Shown here piece by piece: positions 14,959-22,727 of a DNA stretch of 64,000 nt. The stretch spans positions 62,001-126,000 of the forward strand of contig NZ_JAPCZG010000005.1 in the NCBI RefSeq assembly GCF_025938155.1, read 5' to 3'. Each line of letters opens with the position of its first letter. Within the stretch, counting starts at the first letter, position 1. Source of the DNA: Novosphingobium sp. KCTC 2891 (GTDB taxonomy: Bacteria; Pseudomonadota; Alphaproteobacteria; Sphingomonadales; Sphingomonadaceae). The notes beneath the pieces were generated by a model. That model worked only from the letters and a program-made list of their open reading frames with translations, was not told the origin of the DNA and made no database searches. Made by a program: the position numbers and the translations under genes.

Positions 14959-16491
14959 TCAGGCGTGGGCCAGAGGCCTGAGGATGGGATCGGGGCCGGT
15001 CACGTGGACGCTGTTGCCGCGCTGGCGGTGGCGGTTCAGCCATTCGCCCAGTGTTTCCGCGGTCGTATGGTCCATCACCCGCAGGCCGTGCAGGTCGAGA
15101 TGCACTTCCTTGTCGCGGTGGATGCGCTCCAGCACCGAAATGAGACGCGCCAGCCCAAGGAACGTCGCTGCGCCCTTCAGTTCGACGCGCGTGGTATCGG
15201 CCGTTTCCTTTTCGCCGACATGGAGGCGCAGGTTGCGCGCATGCGGCAGCAGTTCGACCAGCGACAACGCCAGGCCCACGAGCACGCCGGTCAGCAGGTC
15301 GGTCGCGACCACCAGCACGAAGGTCGCCGCCCAGATCAACGCGGGGAGGGGGCCATGGACCTTGAACAGGTGCCGCACATGCTTGAGGCTGACGAGCTTC
15401 CACCCGGTCACCACCAGCACGCCGCCCAGTGCGGCCATCGGCACTTCGCGCAGCAGCCAAGGCAGCAGGGCGACGAAACCGAGGATCCACGCGCCGTGGA
15501 GGATCGCCGAAAGCCGCGTGGCTGCCCCCGCCTGCACGTTGGCCGAAGAGCGCACGATCACGCCCGTCATCGGCAGTGCACCGAACACGCCGCACAGCAG
15601 GTTGCCCACGCCCTGCGCGCGCAGTTCCTTGTTGTAATCGGTGCGGACGCCGTCATGCATCCGGTCCACCGCGGCGGCCGACAGCAGCGTTTCCGCACTG
15701 GCGATGAAGGCGATGGCCAGCGCCGAGGCGATCAGCGCAGGATTGCCGAGCGGGGCAAAGAACCCGCCACTTGGCAGCGCAAAAGCCGCCGCGATCGATT
15801 CCGGCACGACGATGCGCGCGACGTCGAGCGAGAGCACCGATGCGGCCACGGTCGCCGCCACCACGCCCAGCAGCGCACCGGGCACCAGCGCGAGCTTCGC
15901 CGGACGCAGCTTTTCCCAGCCGATCATCGTGGCGATCGTCAGCAAGCCCAGCATCAGCGCCATTTCGGTCGAGCGGATATCCGAAGACAGCCCCAGCACC
16001 CGCGCCGGCATCGCGGCAAGGTTCTCGAGACCGCTGGACAGTGGCTTGCCATCGAACAGGATGTGGAACTGGCCGACCACGATCAGCGCGCCGATGCCGG
16101 CGAGCATACCGTGGACCACTGCCGGGGAGATCGCGCGGAACACGCCGCCCAGCTTGGCTACGCCGGCCACGAACTGGATCGCGCCGGCCAGCAGCAGCAC
16201 AGGGCCGAGCGCGGACAAGCCGTTGTCGCGCACGAATTCGAACACGATCACCGCAAGGCCGGCGGCCGGGCCGCTCACCTGCAGCGGCGATCCCGCCAGC
16301 AGGCCGACGACGATCCCGCCGATAATGCCCGTAACCAGCCCCTTTTCGGGCGGGACGCCGGACGCGATCGCGATCCCCATGCACAGCGGCATGGCGACAA
16401 GGAACACGACGATCGAGGCGGTGAAATCGCGCAGCAGGAACCCCGGCGGCCCCTTGCCCGCTGTAATGTCGGTGGTGGCGGAGGTGGTCAT
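14959..16491 (-). CDS. SulP family anion transporter with STAS domain, probably bicarbonate
   Basis: 510 residues. The N-terminus FLLRDFTASIVVFLVAMPLC and the pattern of about 10-14 membrane spans (GIIGGIVVGLLAGSPLQVSG, ALPMTGVIVRSSANVQAGA) identify SulP. After about residue 415 a soluble STAS domain follows (TRVELKGAATFLGLARLISV, LHGLRVMDHTTAETL). SulP proteins carry sulfate, bicarbonate or other anions at the inner membrane. The start codon overlaps the carbonic anhydrase stop (ATGA); that SulP-carbonic anhydrase coupling is known from bicarbonate transporters, so bicarbonate is the favoured substrate. Sulfate cannot be excluded given the sulfate genes 8 kb away. Confidence 0.9.
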   Translation of the reverse strand: MTTSATTDITAGKGPPGFLLRDFTASIVVFLVAMPLCMGIAIASGVPPEKGLVTGIIGGIVVGLLAGSPLQVSGPAAGLAVIVFEFVRDNGLSALGPVLLLAGAIQFVAGVAKLGGVFRAISPAVVHGMLAGIGALIVVGQFHILFDGKPLSSGLENLAAMPARVLGLSSDIRSTEMALMLGLLTIATMIGWEKLRPAKLALVPGALLGVVAATVAASVLSLDVARIVVPESIAAAFALPSGGFFAPLGNPALIASALAIAFIASAETLLSAAAVDRMHDGVRTDYNKELRAQGVGNLLCGVFGALPMTGVIVRSSANVQAGAATRLSAILHGAWILGFVALLPWLLREVPMAALGGVLVVTGWKLVSLKHVRHLFKVHGPLPALIWAATFVLVVATDLLTGVLVGLALSLVELLPHARNLRLHVGEKETADTTRVELKGAATFLGLARLISVLERIHRDKEVHLDLHGLRVMDHTTAETLGEWLNRHRQRGNSVHVTGPDPILRPLAHA

Positions 16492-17183
16492 TCCGCGGCC
16501 TCCGCGAGATCGGCATCGCGCGCGAAGCGCTGGGCGGCGTGCAGCGCGACGGGCAGGGGCGTGTCTTCACGCAGCGGCACGAACTGCCCCGTGTCACCGT
16601 CGAGGCCGAGCACCTGGCCCGCAGAGATATCGACGAACCAGCCGTGCAGCGCCATCTCGCCGCGCGCGATGGCTGCGGCGACCGAGGGGTGGGTGCGCAA
16701 GTGGGCGATCTGCGCGATCACGTTCTCCAGCGCGATGGCGCGCACGCGCTCCGCTCCTTCAAGGTGCGGCGAACAGCTCGACACGACGTATTCCGCCGCG
16801 GCGCCGTGGCGCAGCCAGGCGACCACGTTGGGCATGCCTTCGGGTGCTTCGGGGGCGGCCAGTGCCTTCATCGCACCGCAGTCCGAATGGCCGCAGACGA
16901 TGATGTCGCGCACGCCCAGCGCCACCACGGCATATTCGACGGTGGAGGAAACGCCGCCGTTCATTGTGGCGTAGGACGGCACCATGTTGCCGGCGTTGCG
17001 GCACACGAACAGGTCGCCGGGCTGCGCCTGCATGATCTGTTCGGGGACGATGCGCGAATCCGCGCACGAGATCATCAGCGCCTTCGGCTCCTGGCCTTCG
17101 GAGGCCAGCTTGCCGAACAATTCGCTGCTGTTGGGGAACACGGTCTTCTCGAAGCTGAAGACCCGGCCGATCAGTTCGTTCAC
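16488..17183 (-). CDS. can: Beta-class carbonic anhydrase
   Basis: 231 residues from a GTG start preceded by AGGAGAC. Zinc ligands are visible: Cys40 in ISCADSRIVPEQ (with the Asp42-Arg44 dyad), and His99/Cys102 in VCGHSDCGAM. This is the canonical beta-carbonic anhydrase active site interconverting CO2 and bicarbonate in the cytoplasm. The length is normal for the family. It is transcribed first in a two-gene operon with the SulP transporter, and the genes overlap by four bases, suggesting that bicarbonate import and CO2 hydration are made together. Confidence 0.95.
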   Translation of the reverse strand: MNELIGRVFSFEKTVFPNSSELFGKLASEGQEPKALMISCADSRIVPEQIMQAQPGDLFVCRNAGNMVPSYATMNGGVSSTVEYAVVALGVRDIIVCGHSDCGAMKALAAPEAPEGMPNVVAWLRHGAAAEYVVSSCSPHLEGAERVRAIALENVIAQIAHLRTHPSVAAAIARGEMALHGWFVDISAGQVLGLDGDTGQFVPLREDTPLPVALHAAQRFARDADLAEAAE

Positions 17184-17316
17184 GAGTGTGTCTCCTATAT
17201 CCTTGGGGATCAGGCGACCGCGGCTGAATACCGCGACTGCAAACGTAATCTAGGGCGCGTTACTTGTCTGTGTCGGGCGCGCCTGTAACGAAATATTTCG
17301 TTGCAAAGCGCTGATT

Positions 17317-18627
17317 TCAGACGATCGCACCGGGAAGGCGGATCATCACGGAAAGCCCGCCGCCGGGCCGATTGAGCAGATGCAGCGAACCGTTTTCCAG
17401 CTTCACCGCACGGCGCACGATGGGCAGGCCCAGCCCCATGCCGGGGGTATCGCGCGACCGCGCGTTGTCGAGCCGGACGAAGGGTTGCAGCACGTCGTCG
17501 AGCCGTCCTTCGGGAATGCCCGGTCCGTCATCCTCGACCATGACAACCGCATCACCCTCGGCGCGCGTCACCGAAACACGGACCCGTTCGCCATAGTGCA
17601 GGGCGTTGTCGATCAGGTTCGACAGGGCCCGGCGGATAGAAACCGAACGGACCATGATCTCCAGGCGATCGTCGCCAGAATATGTCGCGTCACGGCCGGA
17701 ATCGACCGCGGTGTCGACCAGCGTGGCCGCCATCGCGGCAAGGTCGATCCGCTCGGGCGGGATGCGGCTGCCGCCGGTTTCGACGAAGGCTTGCAGGCTT
17801 TCCAGCAGGTTGCGCATCTCGGCGATGTCGCCGTCCATTTCCCCGCGCGTTTCCTCGTCGATCACGGCGTTCTCCAGGCGCAGCTGCAACCGGGCGAGGG
17901 GAGTCCGCAGGTCGTGGCCAATGGCGAGCATCGACTGGGTTCGCGCCAGCAGCGAGCGGTGGATGCGCTGCTGCATCTGGTTGAACGCGCGGATCAGCAG
18001 ACGAACCTCGTCCGGGCCTTCCTCGTCCAGCGGCCGGGGCGCGCCCGACCCGACCCGGCGCGATGCTTCCACCAGACGTTCCAGCGGCCGCAGCGTGGCG
18101 TGGAACAACGCCCAGGCGAGCACCGCGAGCACCAGTGTCGGCAAAAGGTAGCTGACGATCCGCCCGGCGTTCAGCGTCCAGGCGCCGCTTGCGTTGGTTT
18201 CGAAGCGCAGCAGGCTGCGGTCCGTCAGCACCATCGATCCCGCGACGTTCCCGCCGCCGGGCAGCGAGCGCAACCCCAGTTGCAGATCGCCATGCGCCAG
18301 TTCGGGCGCGAATTCGAGAACCTGCCCGCGCAGCGTGACAAGCCCCAGCGATCCTGCGGCGCGGTTGTCGCGCTCTGACCATGTGATCGAAAAGCGCGGC
18401 GTGCTCAGGTCGCGGGCCACCTCCGGCCGATCCTTGGGTGCCGTGCGTTCGATGGCGCGGCTTGCCACCACCAGCGTTTCCGCGATCCGCGCCGCGTCGT
18501 CCTGCCGCAGCGCGAAAGCGCTCGCACGGTCGAACAGCAACGAATTCGTCGCGAAATCGATCAGCGCGACCAGCAGCAGGATCGCCAGCAGCCGTTCCGG
18601 CAGCCCGAACCGGCGCAGCATCTTCAT
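17317..18627 (-). CDS. EnvZ-like sensor histidine kinase
   Basis: 436 residues; ATG 18627 (MKMLRRFGLPERLLAILLLV) is ten bases after the response regulator stop. Two membrane segments (about 10-25 and 165-190) flank a periplasmic domain of about 130 residues. A HAMP region follows (LRPLERLVEASRRVGSG), then the H-box IGHDLRTPLARLQLRLE with the phosphoacceptor His near 238. The N-box is DNALHYGERV and the G-boxes are VEDDGPGIPEG and GMGLGLPIVRRAV. It autophosphorylates and passes phosphate to the OmpR-type partner encoded just upstream. The signal is unknown. The layout resembles EnvZ. Confidence 0.93.
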   Translation of the reverse strand: MKMLRRFGLPERLLAILLLVALIDFATNSLLFDRASAFALRQDDAARIAETLVVASRAIERTAPKDRPEVARDLSTPRFSITWSERDNRAAGSLGLVTLRGQVLEFAPELAHGDLQLGLRSLPGGGNVAGSMVLTDRSLLRFETNASGAWTLNAGRIVSYLLPTLVLAVLAWALFHATLRPLERLVEASRRVGSGAPRPLDEEGPDEVRLLIRAFNQMQQRIHRSLLARTQSMLAIGHDLRTPLARLQLRLENAVIDEETRGEMDGDIAEMRNLLESLQAFVETGGSRIPPERIDLAAMAATLVDTAVDSGRDATYSGDDRLEIMVRSVSIRRALSNLIDNALHYGERVRVSVTRAEGDAVVMVEDDGPGIPEGRLDDVLQPFVRLDNARSRDTPGMGLGLPIVRRAVKLENGSLHLLNRPGGGLSVMIRLPGAIV

Positions 18628-18637
18628 GGGCGCGCCA

Positions 18638-19366
18638 TCACGCGCGTTCGATCTCGGACTTGAACATATAACCGACACCGCGCACCGTGATGATCGGCGC
18701 GCTGCCGCCTGCCGAGGCCAGCTTGCGACGCAGGCGGCTGACCAGCACGTCCACGCTGCGATCCGAACTGTCGCCAAGCCGGGTGCGCGAAAGTTCGATC
18801 AGGCGTTCACGGCCCAGCACGCGCTGGGGCTGGCCCACGAACGTCGCCAGAAGATCGAACTCCGCGCCTGTCAGGTCGACCATCGCTCCGGTCGGCGAAT
18901 GCAGTTCGCGCCGGGCCATCGAAAGCGTCCAGCCGTCGAAGCGGATTTCGCTGCCGCGCTTGCCTGCGGCTTCCGCGTTTTCGTCAGCGTTGCCGTTGCT
19001 TTCGGTCCGGCGCAGCACCGCGCCGATGCGCGCGACCAGCTCGCGCGAGCTGAACGGCTTGGCGAGGTAGTCGTCCGCGCCCAGTTCCAGCCCCAGCACG
19101 CGATCTTCCTCGCTCCCGCGCGCGGAAACGAAAATGATCGGCACGTCGCTCTGGCGGCGCAGTCGGCGGAACAGCTCGATACCGCTGGTGCCCGGCAGCA
19201 TGATGTCCAGCACCACCAGGTCCGCCGGCTCGCTTTCCAGCGCCACCCACATCTCGGCGCCGGTGGCGGCGGTGCGCACGACATAGCCGTGCTCGCGCAG
19301 CGCCCGGGCCGTCAGGGTGCGCAGGGGGCCGTCGTCCTCGACAAGCACGATCGATGGGGCGAGCAT
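18638..19366 (-). CDS. OmpR-family response regulator
   Basis: 242 residues. The receiver domain starts IVLVEDDGPLR (acidic pair), has the phosphoacceptor Asp in LVVLDIMLPG (near 51) and Lys in YLAKPFSSREL. The C-terminal winged helix includes LTGAEFDLLATFVGQP, VDVLVSRLRRKLASAGG and VRGVGYMFKSEIERA. An alpha-helical linker rich in Asn/Ala/Glu joins them. First gene of the pair, followed after ten bases by the kinase. A 12-bp palindrome about 50 bp upstream of its start (19415-19446) could be an autoregulatory site or an RNA hairpin. Target genes are not evident. Confidence 0.95.
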   Translation of the reverse strand: MLAPSIVLVEDDGPLRTLTARALREHGYVVRTAATGAEMWVALESEPADLVVLDIMLPGTSGIELFRRLRRQSDVPIIFVSARGSEEDRVLGLELGADDYLAKPFSSRELVARIGAVLRRTESNGNADENAEAAGKRGSEIRFDGWTLSMARRELHSPTGAMVDLTGAEFDLLATFVGQPQRVLGRERLIELSRTRLGDSSDRSVDVLVSRLRRKLASAGGSAPIITVRGVGYMFKSEIERA

Positions 19367-19414
19367 GGGTCTCCAGCAGGTCGGAAGGAACAGTCAGGAC
19401 GATTGATAGGTAGC

Positions 19415-19449
19415 ACGTGGTCATCCATCAATCGGGATGACCACGTTTT
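19415..19449. promoter_or_regulatory. Perfect 12-bp inverted repeat upstream of the response regulator
   Basis: ACGTGGTCATCC and GGATGACCACGT separated by eight bases, followed by TTTTG on the plus strand. It lies between the stop of the small secreted protein gene and the response regulator start, both read leftward. It could be a transcript-end hairpin for the secreted protein gene or an operator for the regulator; the T-run is on the wrong side for a leftward terminator. Confidence 0.5.
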
Positions 19450-19455
19450 GTCCAA

Positions 19456-19734
19456 TCAGCGGCGGGCGGCGTCGCTCTGGGCTGCTTGCGCGCGCAGGGC
19501 AAGGGCGTCTGCATGGGGGTGCTCGCGGGTGCAGCCACGGTTCTTGCTGGGATCGGGATGGCAGAACTGGCGCGGGGCATCGGCGACGCGCTTGCCGGCT
19601 GCGGGAGCGCTCTGGTCTGCAAGACCGCTACCGCAATGCTGCGGGCGCGGGCCGCTCGGGTTGCAGGCCAGCGCGCCGGCATCGGCAGGCAGGGCAGGGC
19701 TGGAAAGGGCAAGCAGCAGGGCAGAGAGAATCAT
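19456..19734 (-). CDS. Small secreted Cys-containing protein, unknown function
   Basis: 92 residues. MILSALLLALSSPALPADAG is a plausible signal peptide; the mature part holds four or five Cys (LACNPSG, QHCGSG, QFCHPD, RGCTRE) and is otherwise hydrophilic. Third codon positions are strongly G/C in this frame. GGAG lies about ten bases upstream of the ATG; the frame remains open further upstream, but those residues look non-coding (CPQPRFPHR). It is read in the same direction as the following two-component genes. I do not recognise the family; a periplasmic disulfide-bonded protein is the natural reading. Confidence 0.6.
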   Translation of the reverse strand: MILSALLLALSSPALPADAGALACNPSGPRPQHCGSGLADQSAPAAGKRVADAPRQFCHPDPSKNRGCTREHPHADALALRAQAAQSDAARR

Positions 19735-19884
19735 CGCGGGGCACTCCGGGTCGGTTGGGGTATCCGCGATGTGATGTTTCCGGCTTTTCCGGCGCTGTGC
19801 GCAATCGTGAGAAAGTGTTGCTCGGTGTGGGAATCGTGGCTGTGGGCAAACCACAAAGCCGATTGCCACCGCCGTGCGGAGCGT

Positions 19885-19900
19885 TTAATCGATCGATTAA
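19885..19900. promoter_or_regulatory. 16-bp perfect palindrome upstream of the CoA-transferase gene
   Basis: TTAATCGATCGATTAA, 30 bp before the start codon at 19931, within a short A/T-rich patch. The size and symmetry suit a TetR-family dimer. The TetR gene at 22728 is a candidate for binding here, but no such copy of the sequence is found at its own promoter. Confidence 0.45.
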
Positions 19901-19930
19901 TCCTGCAAACCGCAAAAGCGAGGACATTTC

Positions 19931-21079
19931 ATGGCCGGACCCAGGCTGCTCGAAGGGATGCGTGTCGTCGATCTTACCTCGATCGTGTTCGGTCCCTATG
20001 CGACCGAGACGCTGGCCGATCTCGGCGCGGAAGTGATCAAGGTCGAAAGCCCTACCGGCGATCTGTTCCGCTATGCCGGCAAGCCCGCCGCGACCATGGG
20101 CATGGGCGCCTGCCACATGAACCTCAACAAGGGCAAAAGCTCGGTCGCACTCGACCTGAAGAGCCCGGAAGGCAAGGCGGGGCTGGAAAAGCTCCTCGCC
20201 GATGCCGACGTGTTCATCCACAACGTGCGGCTGAAGGGCATCGAGCGGCTCGGTTTCGGGTATGAGGCGGTGAAGGCGATCAAGCCTGACATCGTCTATG
20301 TTCACTGCGTCGGCTTCGGCTCGGACGGGCCGTACCGCGATCTCCAGGCCTATGATGACGTGATCCAGGCCGCCACCGGCACCGCCACGCTGCTGCCGCG
20401 TGCGGACGGCAACCCGCGCCCGCGCTTCCTGCCCTCGCTGATCGCGGACAAGGTTGCGGGCCTGCACGGCGCCTATGCCACCCTGGCCGCGATCATCCAC
20501 CGCCTGCGCACCGGCGAAGGACAGTTCGTCGAAGTGCCGATGTTCGAAGCCTTCACCCATTTCATGATGCTCGAACATCTCTACGGCAAGACGTTCGTGC
20601 CGCAGACCTATCCTGCCGGCTATCCGCGCCAGATCGATCCCGAACGCCAGCCTTTCCCCACGGCCGATGGGTGGATCAGCATCGTGCCCTACACCGACGA
20701 GACGACCGTGCTGCTGGCGAAGGTCATGGGCGCGGACGACGTGCTGGCGGACGACCGCTTTTCGACGCCGATGGCGCGGCTGACGAACATGACGGCGTTC
20801 TACGCCGAAGTGGGCAAGCGCACGCCCGCGAAGACCACCGCCGAATGGTGCGACATTTTTGCCGAGGCGCAGATTCCGGCGATGCCGGTCCGCGATCTGG
20901 AGGACATGACCGCCGACCCGCATCTCGAAGCCGTCGGCTTCTTCCAGCAGCGCGAGCATCCCACCGAAGGCGGCTACCTCCACATGCGCGCGCCGGTCAC
21001 GTTCTCGGTCGGCCTGCCCGAAACCGGCCCCGCGCCGACCATCGGCCAGGACAACGCCGCGCTGCTCGGCAAGGGGTAA
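19931..21079 (+). CDS. CaiB/BaiF family CoA-transferase
   Basis: 382 residues, standard length for class III CoA-transferases. Diagnostic parts: MRVVDLTSIVFGPYATETLADLG at the N-terminus, LADLGAEVIKVESPTGD, NLNKGKSSVALDLKSPEG, and QAYDDVIQAATG with the catalytic Asp near 142 that forms the acyl-anhydride. It moves CoA between acids in the cytoplasm; such enzymes act on carnitine, bile acids, formate/oxalate or 2-methylacyl-CoA (racemase branch). The nearby P450, rubredoxin and TetR suggest hydrophobic substrate catabolism, as an inference. Upstream is a 16-bp palindrome. Convergent with the P450-rubredoxin operon. Confidence 0.93.
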   Translation: MAGPRLLEGMRVVDLTSIVFGPYATETLADLGAEVIKVESPTGDLFRYAGKPAATMGMGACHMNLNKGKSSVALDLKSPEGKAGLEKLLADADVFIHNVRLKGIERLGFGYEAVKAIKPDIVYVHCVGFGSDGPYRDLQAYDDVIQAATGTATLLPRADGNPRPRFLPSLIADKVAGLHGAYATLAAIIHRLRTGEGQFVEVPMFEAFTHFMMLEHLYGKTFVPQTYPAGYPRQIDPERQPFPTADGWISIVPYTDETTVLLAKVMGADDVLADDRFSTPMARLTNMTAFYAEVGKRTPAKTTAEWCDIFAEAQIPAMPVRDLEDMTADPHLEAVGFFQQREHPTEGGYLHMRAPVTFSVGLPETGPAPTIGQDNAALLGKG

Positions 21080-21096
21080 GGGGGCAACCCATCATC

Positions 21097-21125
21097 AAAA
21101 AAAGACCGACCGGAATCCCGGTCGG
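21097..21125 (-). terminator. Intrinsic terminator of the P450-rubredoxin operon
   Basis: Minus strand: CCGACCGG / CCGGTCGG with a GATT loop, then TC and seven T (21097-21103). It lies 54 bp after the rubredoxin stop. Confidence 0.85.
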
Positions 21126-21178
21126 CCCATGGCAGCAAGGTGCCCCGGCGCGGGGAGAGGTCCGCGCCGGTGGCTCCG

Positions 21179-21358
21179 TCAGATTTCTTCCATGTCGTAG
21201 TCTTCCTTGCCCACGCCGCATTGCGGGCAATAGTAGTCCTCCGGCACGTCTTCCCACCGCGTCCCCGGGGCAATGCCCTCTTCGGGCAGGCCCAGTTCCT
21301 CGTCATAGACGAAGTTGCAGAAGCGGCAGCGGTACTTGCGATATGGGCGCTCGGACAT
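21179..21358 (-). CDS. Rubredoxin (59 aa) downstream of the P450
   Basis: Begins MSERPYRKYRCRFCNFVYDE and contains the two iron-binding CxxC knuckles (CRFC at residues 11-14; CPQC at 44-47) plus the rubredoxin core GIAPGTRWEDVPEDYYCPQC. A single Fe(Cys)4 centre carries one electron in the cytoplasm. AAGGAGCG lies just upstream of the ATG, and the start is 16 bp after the P450 stop, so the two form an operon. Bacterial P450s are more often paired with a [2Fe-2S] or [3Fe-4S] ferredoxin; pairing with rubredoxin is uncommon. It may be the P450 electron donor, or serve another oxygenase. Confidence 0.92.
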   Translation of the reverse strand: MSERPYRKYRCRFCNFVYDEELGLPEEGIAPGTRWEDVPEDYYCPQCGVGKEDYDMEEI

Positions 21359-21374
21359 CGTCGCGCTCCTTCGC

Positions 21375-22643
21375 TCAGGCGACCGTGAAGCGGATCGGCA
21401 CGGTCTTGGGACCGCACACGAAGGTCGACTGGGTCAGCTTGGGCTCGCCCGCCAGGCTCACTTCGGAAAGGCGCGGCAGCAGTTCTTCCCAAAGGATACG
21501 CATTTCCATGCGCGCCAGATGCTGGCCAAGACACACGTGCGGACCCGAGCCGAAGGCGACGTGCTTGTGGATCGGGCGGTCGATCTTGAACGCGAACGGA
21601 TCGTCGAACACGTCCTCGTCGCGGTTGGCGCTGTGGTAGGACAGCATGACCCAATCGCCCTTCTTCACCTGTTGGCCGGCGACTTCGGCGTCGGCGATCG
21701 CGGTGCGCATGAAGTGCTTGACCGGCGAGGCCCAGCGGATCGTCTCCTCGACGAAGCCGGTCATTGCTGACGGATCTTCCTTGAGCTGGCGCAGGACCTC
21801 GGGGTTCTGTGCCAGCGCCCACATCGCCGCGCCGGTGGTGTTGGCGGTGGTGTCATGGCCGGCCGTCGCGGCAATGATGTAATAGCCCATCATCTGGCGA
21901 TGGGTCAGGTATTCGCCATCGATCTTGGCATTGGCGATCAGGCTGTTGATGCAGCTTTCCGGCTTGGTGCGGAAGGTCTTGGTCACTTCGCCGAAGTAGG
22001 CTTCCAGATCCAGCATGGTCTGCTGGAGCAGGTTCATGGCCTCTTCGCCGGTCACTTCCTTGCCGGTTCGGTTCATGTCCGGATCGTTCGGCCCGAACAG
22101 TTCCTGCGTCAGCTTGAGCATGAAAGGCTCGTGCTCTTCCGGCACGCCCAGCACCTTCATCACCACGCGCAGCGGGTAGAGGAAGGCGACGTCGCGGGCG
22201 AAATCGCATTCCGGCGCCTTGGCGATCATCGCATCGACGAACTCGCGCGCAATGCCCCGGATCTGCTCTTCCAGCGCCTTCAGTGCCTTGGGCGTGAACG
22301 CGGGGAAGGTGATGGCGCGAAGGTCCTTGTGCTCCTTGCCGTCGATCTGGACGAGCGAGCGGACCAGGTTCGGCTCGCCCGTCACCGCGTGGACAAAGGC
22401 GTTGGCGGCCTTGTCCGCCAGCGTGGCCGATCCGGCGCCGTTCAGGAAAACGTCGGCGCGCTTCTCGATCTCAAGCACATCGGCGTGGCGGGTGGCGACC
22501 CAGAACGGATCGAAGCCATCGGCTTCGGCCACCTCGAACGGCGCGTCCTTGCGCAGCGTGGTGAAGGCCGCATCGATCCGCGCGAGGTTGGCGTAGGCGC
22601 GGGGATCGACAATGGTGTTGGCAATTTCCTTGCTGATCGACAT
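21375..22643 (-). CDS. Cytochrome P450
   Basis: 422 residues, a soluble bacterial class P450. The I-helix oxygen-activation motif is AGHDTT (261-266), the ExxR is E300-R303 (VEETIRWASPVKHFMR), and the heme ligand is Cys371 in FGSGPHVCLGQHLARME. The N-terminus has no membrane anchor. It hydroxylates a hydrophobic substrate using O2 and two electrons, which the adjacent rubredoxin could deliver. Subfamily and substrate are not assignable by eye; hydrocarbons, terpenes or steroids are possible, and aromatic-degrading Novosphingobium carry several such enzymes. A TetR gene is transcribed divergently from a shared control region. Confidence 0.96.
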   Translation of the reverse strand: MSISKEIANTIVDPRAYANLARIDAAFTTLRKDAPFEVAEADGFDPFWVATRHADVLEIEKRADVFLNGAGSATLADKAANAFVHAVTGEPNLVRSLVQIDGKEHKDLRAITFPAFTPKALKALEEQIRGIAREFVDAMIAKAPECDFARDVAFLYPLRVVMKVLGVPEEHEPFMLKLTQELFGPNDPDMNRTGKEVTGEEAMNLLQQTMLDLEAYFGEVTKTFRTKPESCINSLIANAKIDGEYLTHRQMMGYYIIAATAGHDTTANTTGAAMWALAQNPEVLRQLKEDPSAMTGFVEETIRWASPVKHFMRTAIADAEVAGQQVKKGDWVMLSYHSANRDEDVFDDPFAFKIDRPIHKHVAFGSGPHVCLGQHLARMEMRILWEELLPRLSEVSLAGEPKLTQSTFVCGPKTVPIRFTVA

Positions 22644-22660
22644 TTTTCCACTCCCATGGT

Positions 22661-22700
22661 TTGACCTGACAATGATGCAAACTTAGTATATGGTCAACCA
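22661..22700. promoter_or_regulatory. Divergent promoter region of the TetR gene and the P450 operon
   Basis: On the plus strand TTGACC (22661-22666), a 17-bp spacer and TAGTAT (22684-22689) make a good housekeeping promoter for the TetR gene. An inverted TTGACC (22692-22697 read leftward) faces the P450, with a weaker CATTGT at 17 bp. The small palindrome TGGT-CA-ACCA (22691-22700) overlaps both and could be the TetR site. Confidence 0.5.
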
Positions 22701-22727
22701 GCAAGTTAAAAATACGACGGGGGAAAT

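Noticed and set aside
17380-18378. Long plus-strand frame opposite the histidine kinase
   Set aside because: The kinase on the minus strand has complete H, N and G boxes; the plus-strand product is Arg/Gln-rich antisense.
19486-20265. Plus-strand frame overlapping the start of the CoA-transferase gene
   Set aside because: It covers the biased minus-strand secreted-protein gene and runs into the CoA-transferase in another frame; no recognisable protein.
21140-21388. Plus-strand frame over the rubredoxin gene
   Set aside because: The minus strand encodes a textbook rubredoxin with both CxxC knuckles.
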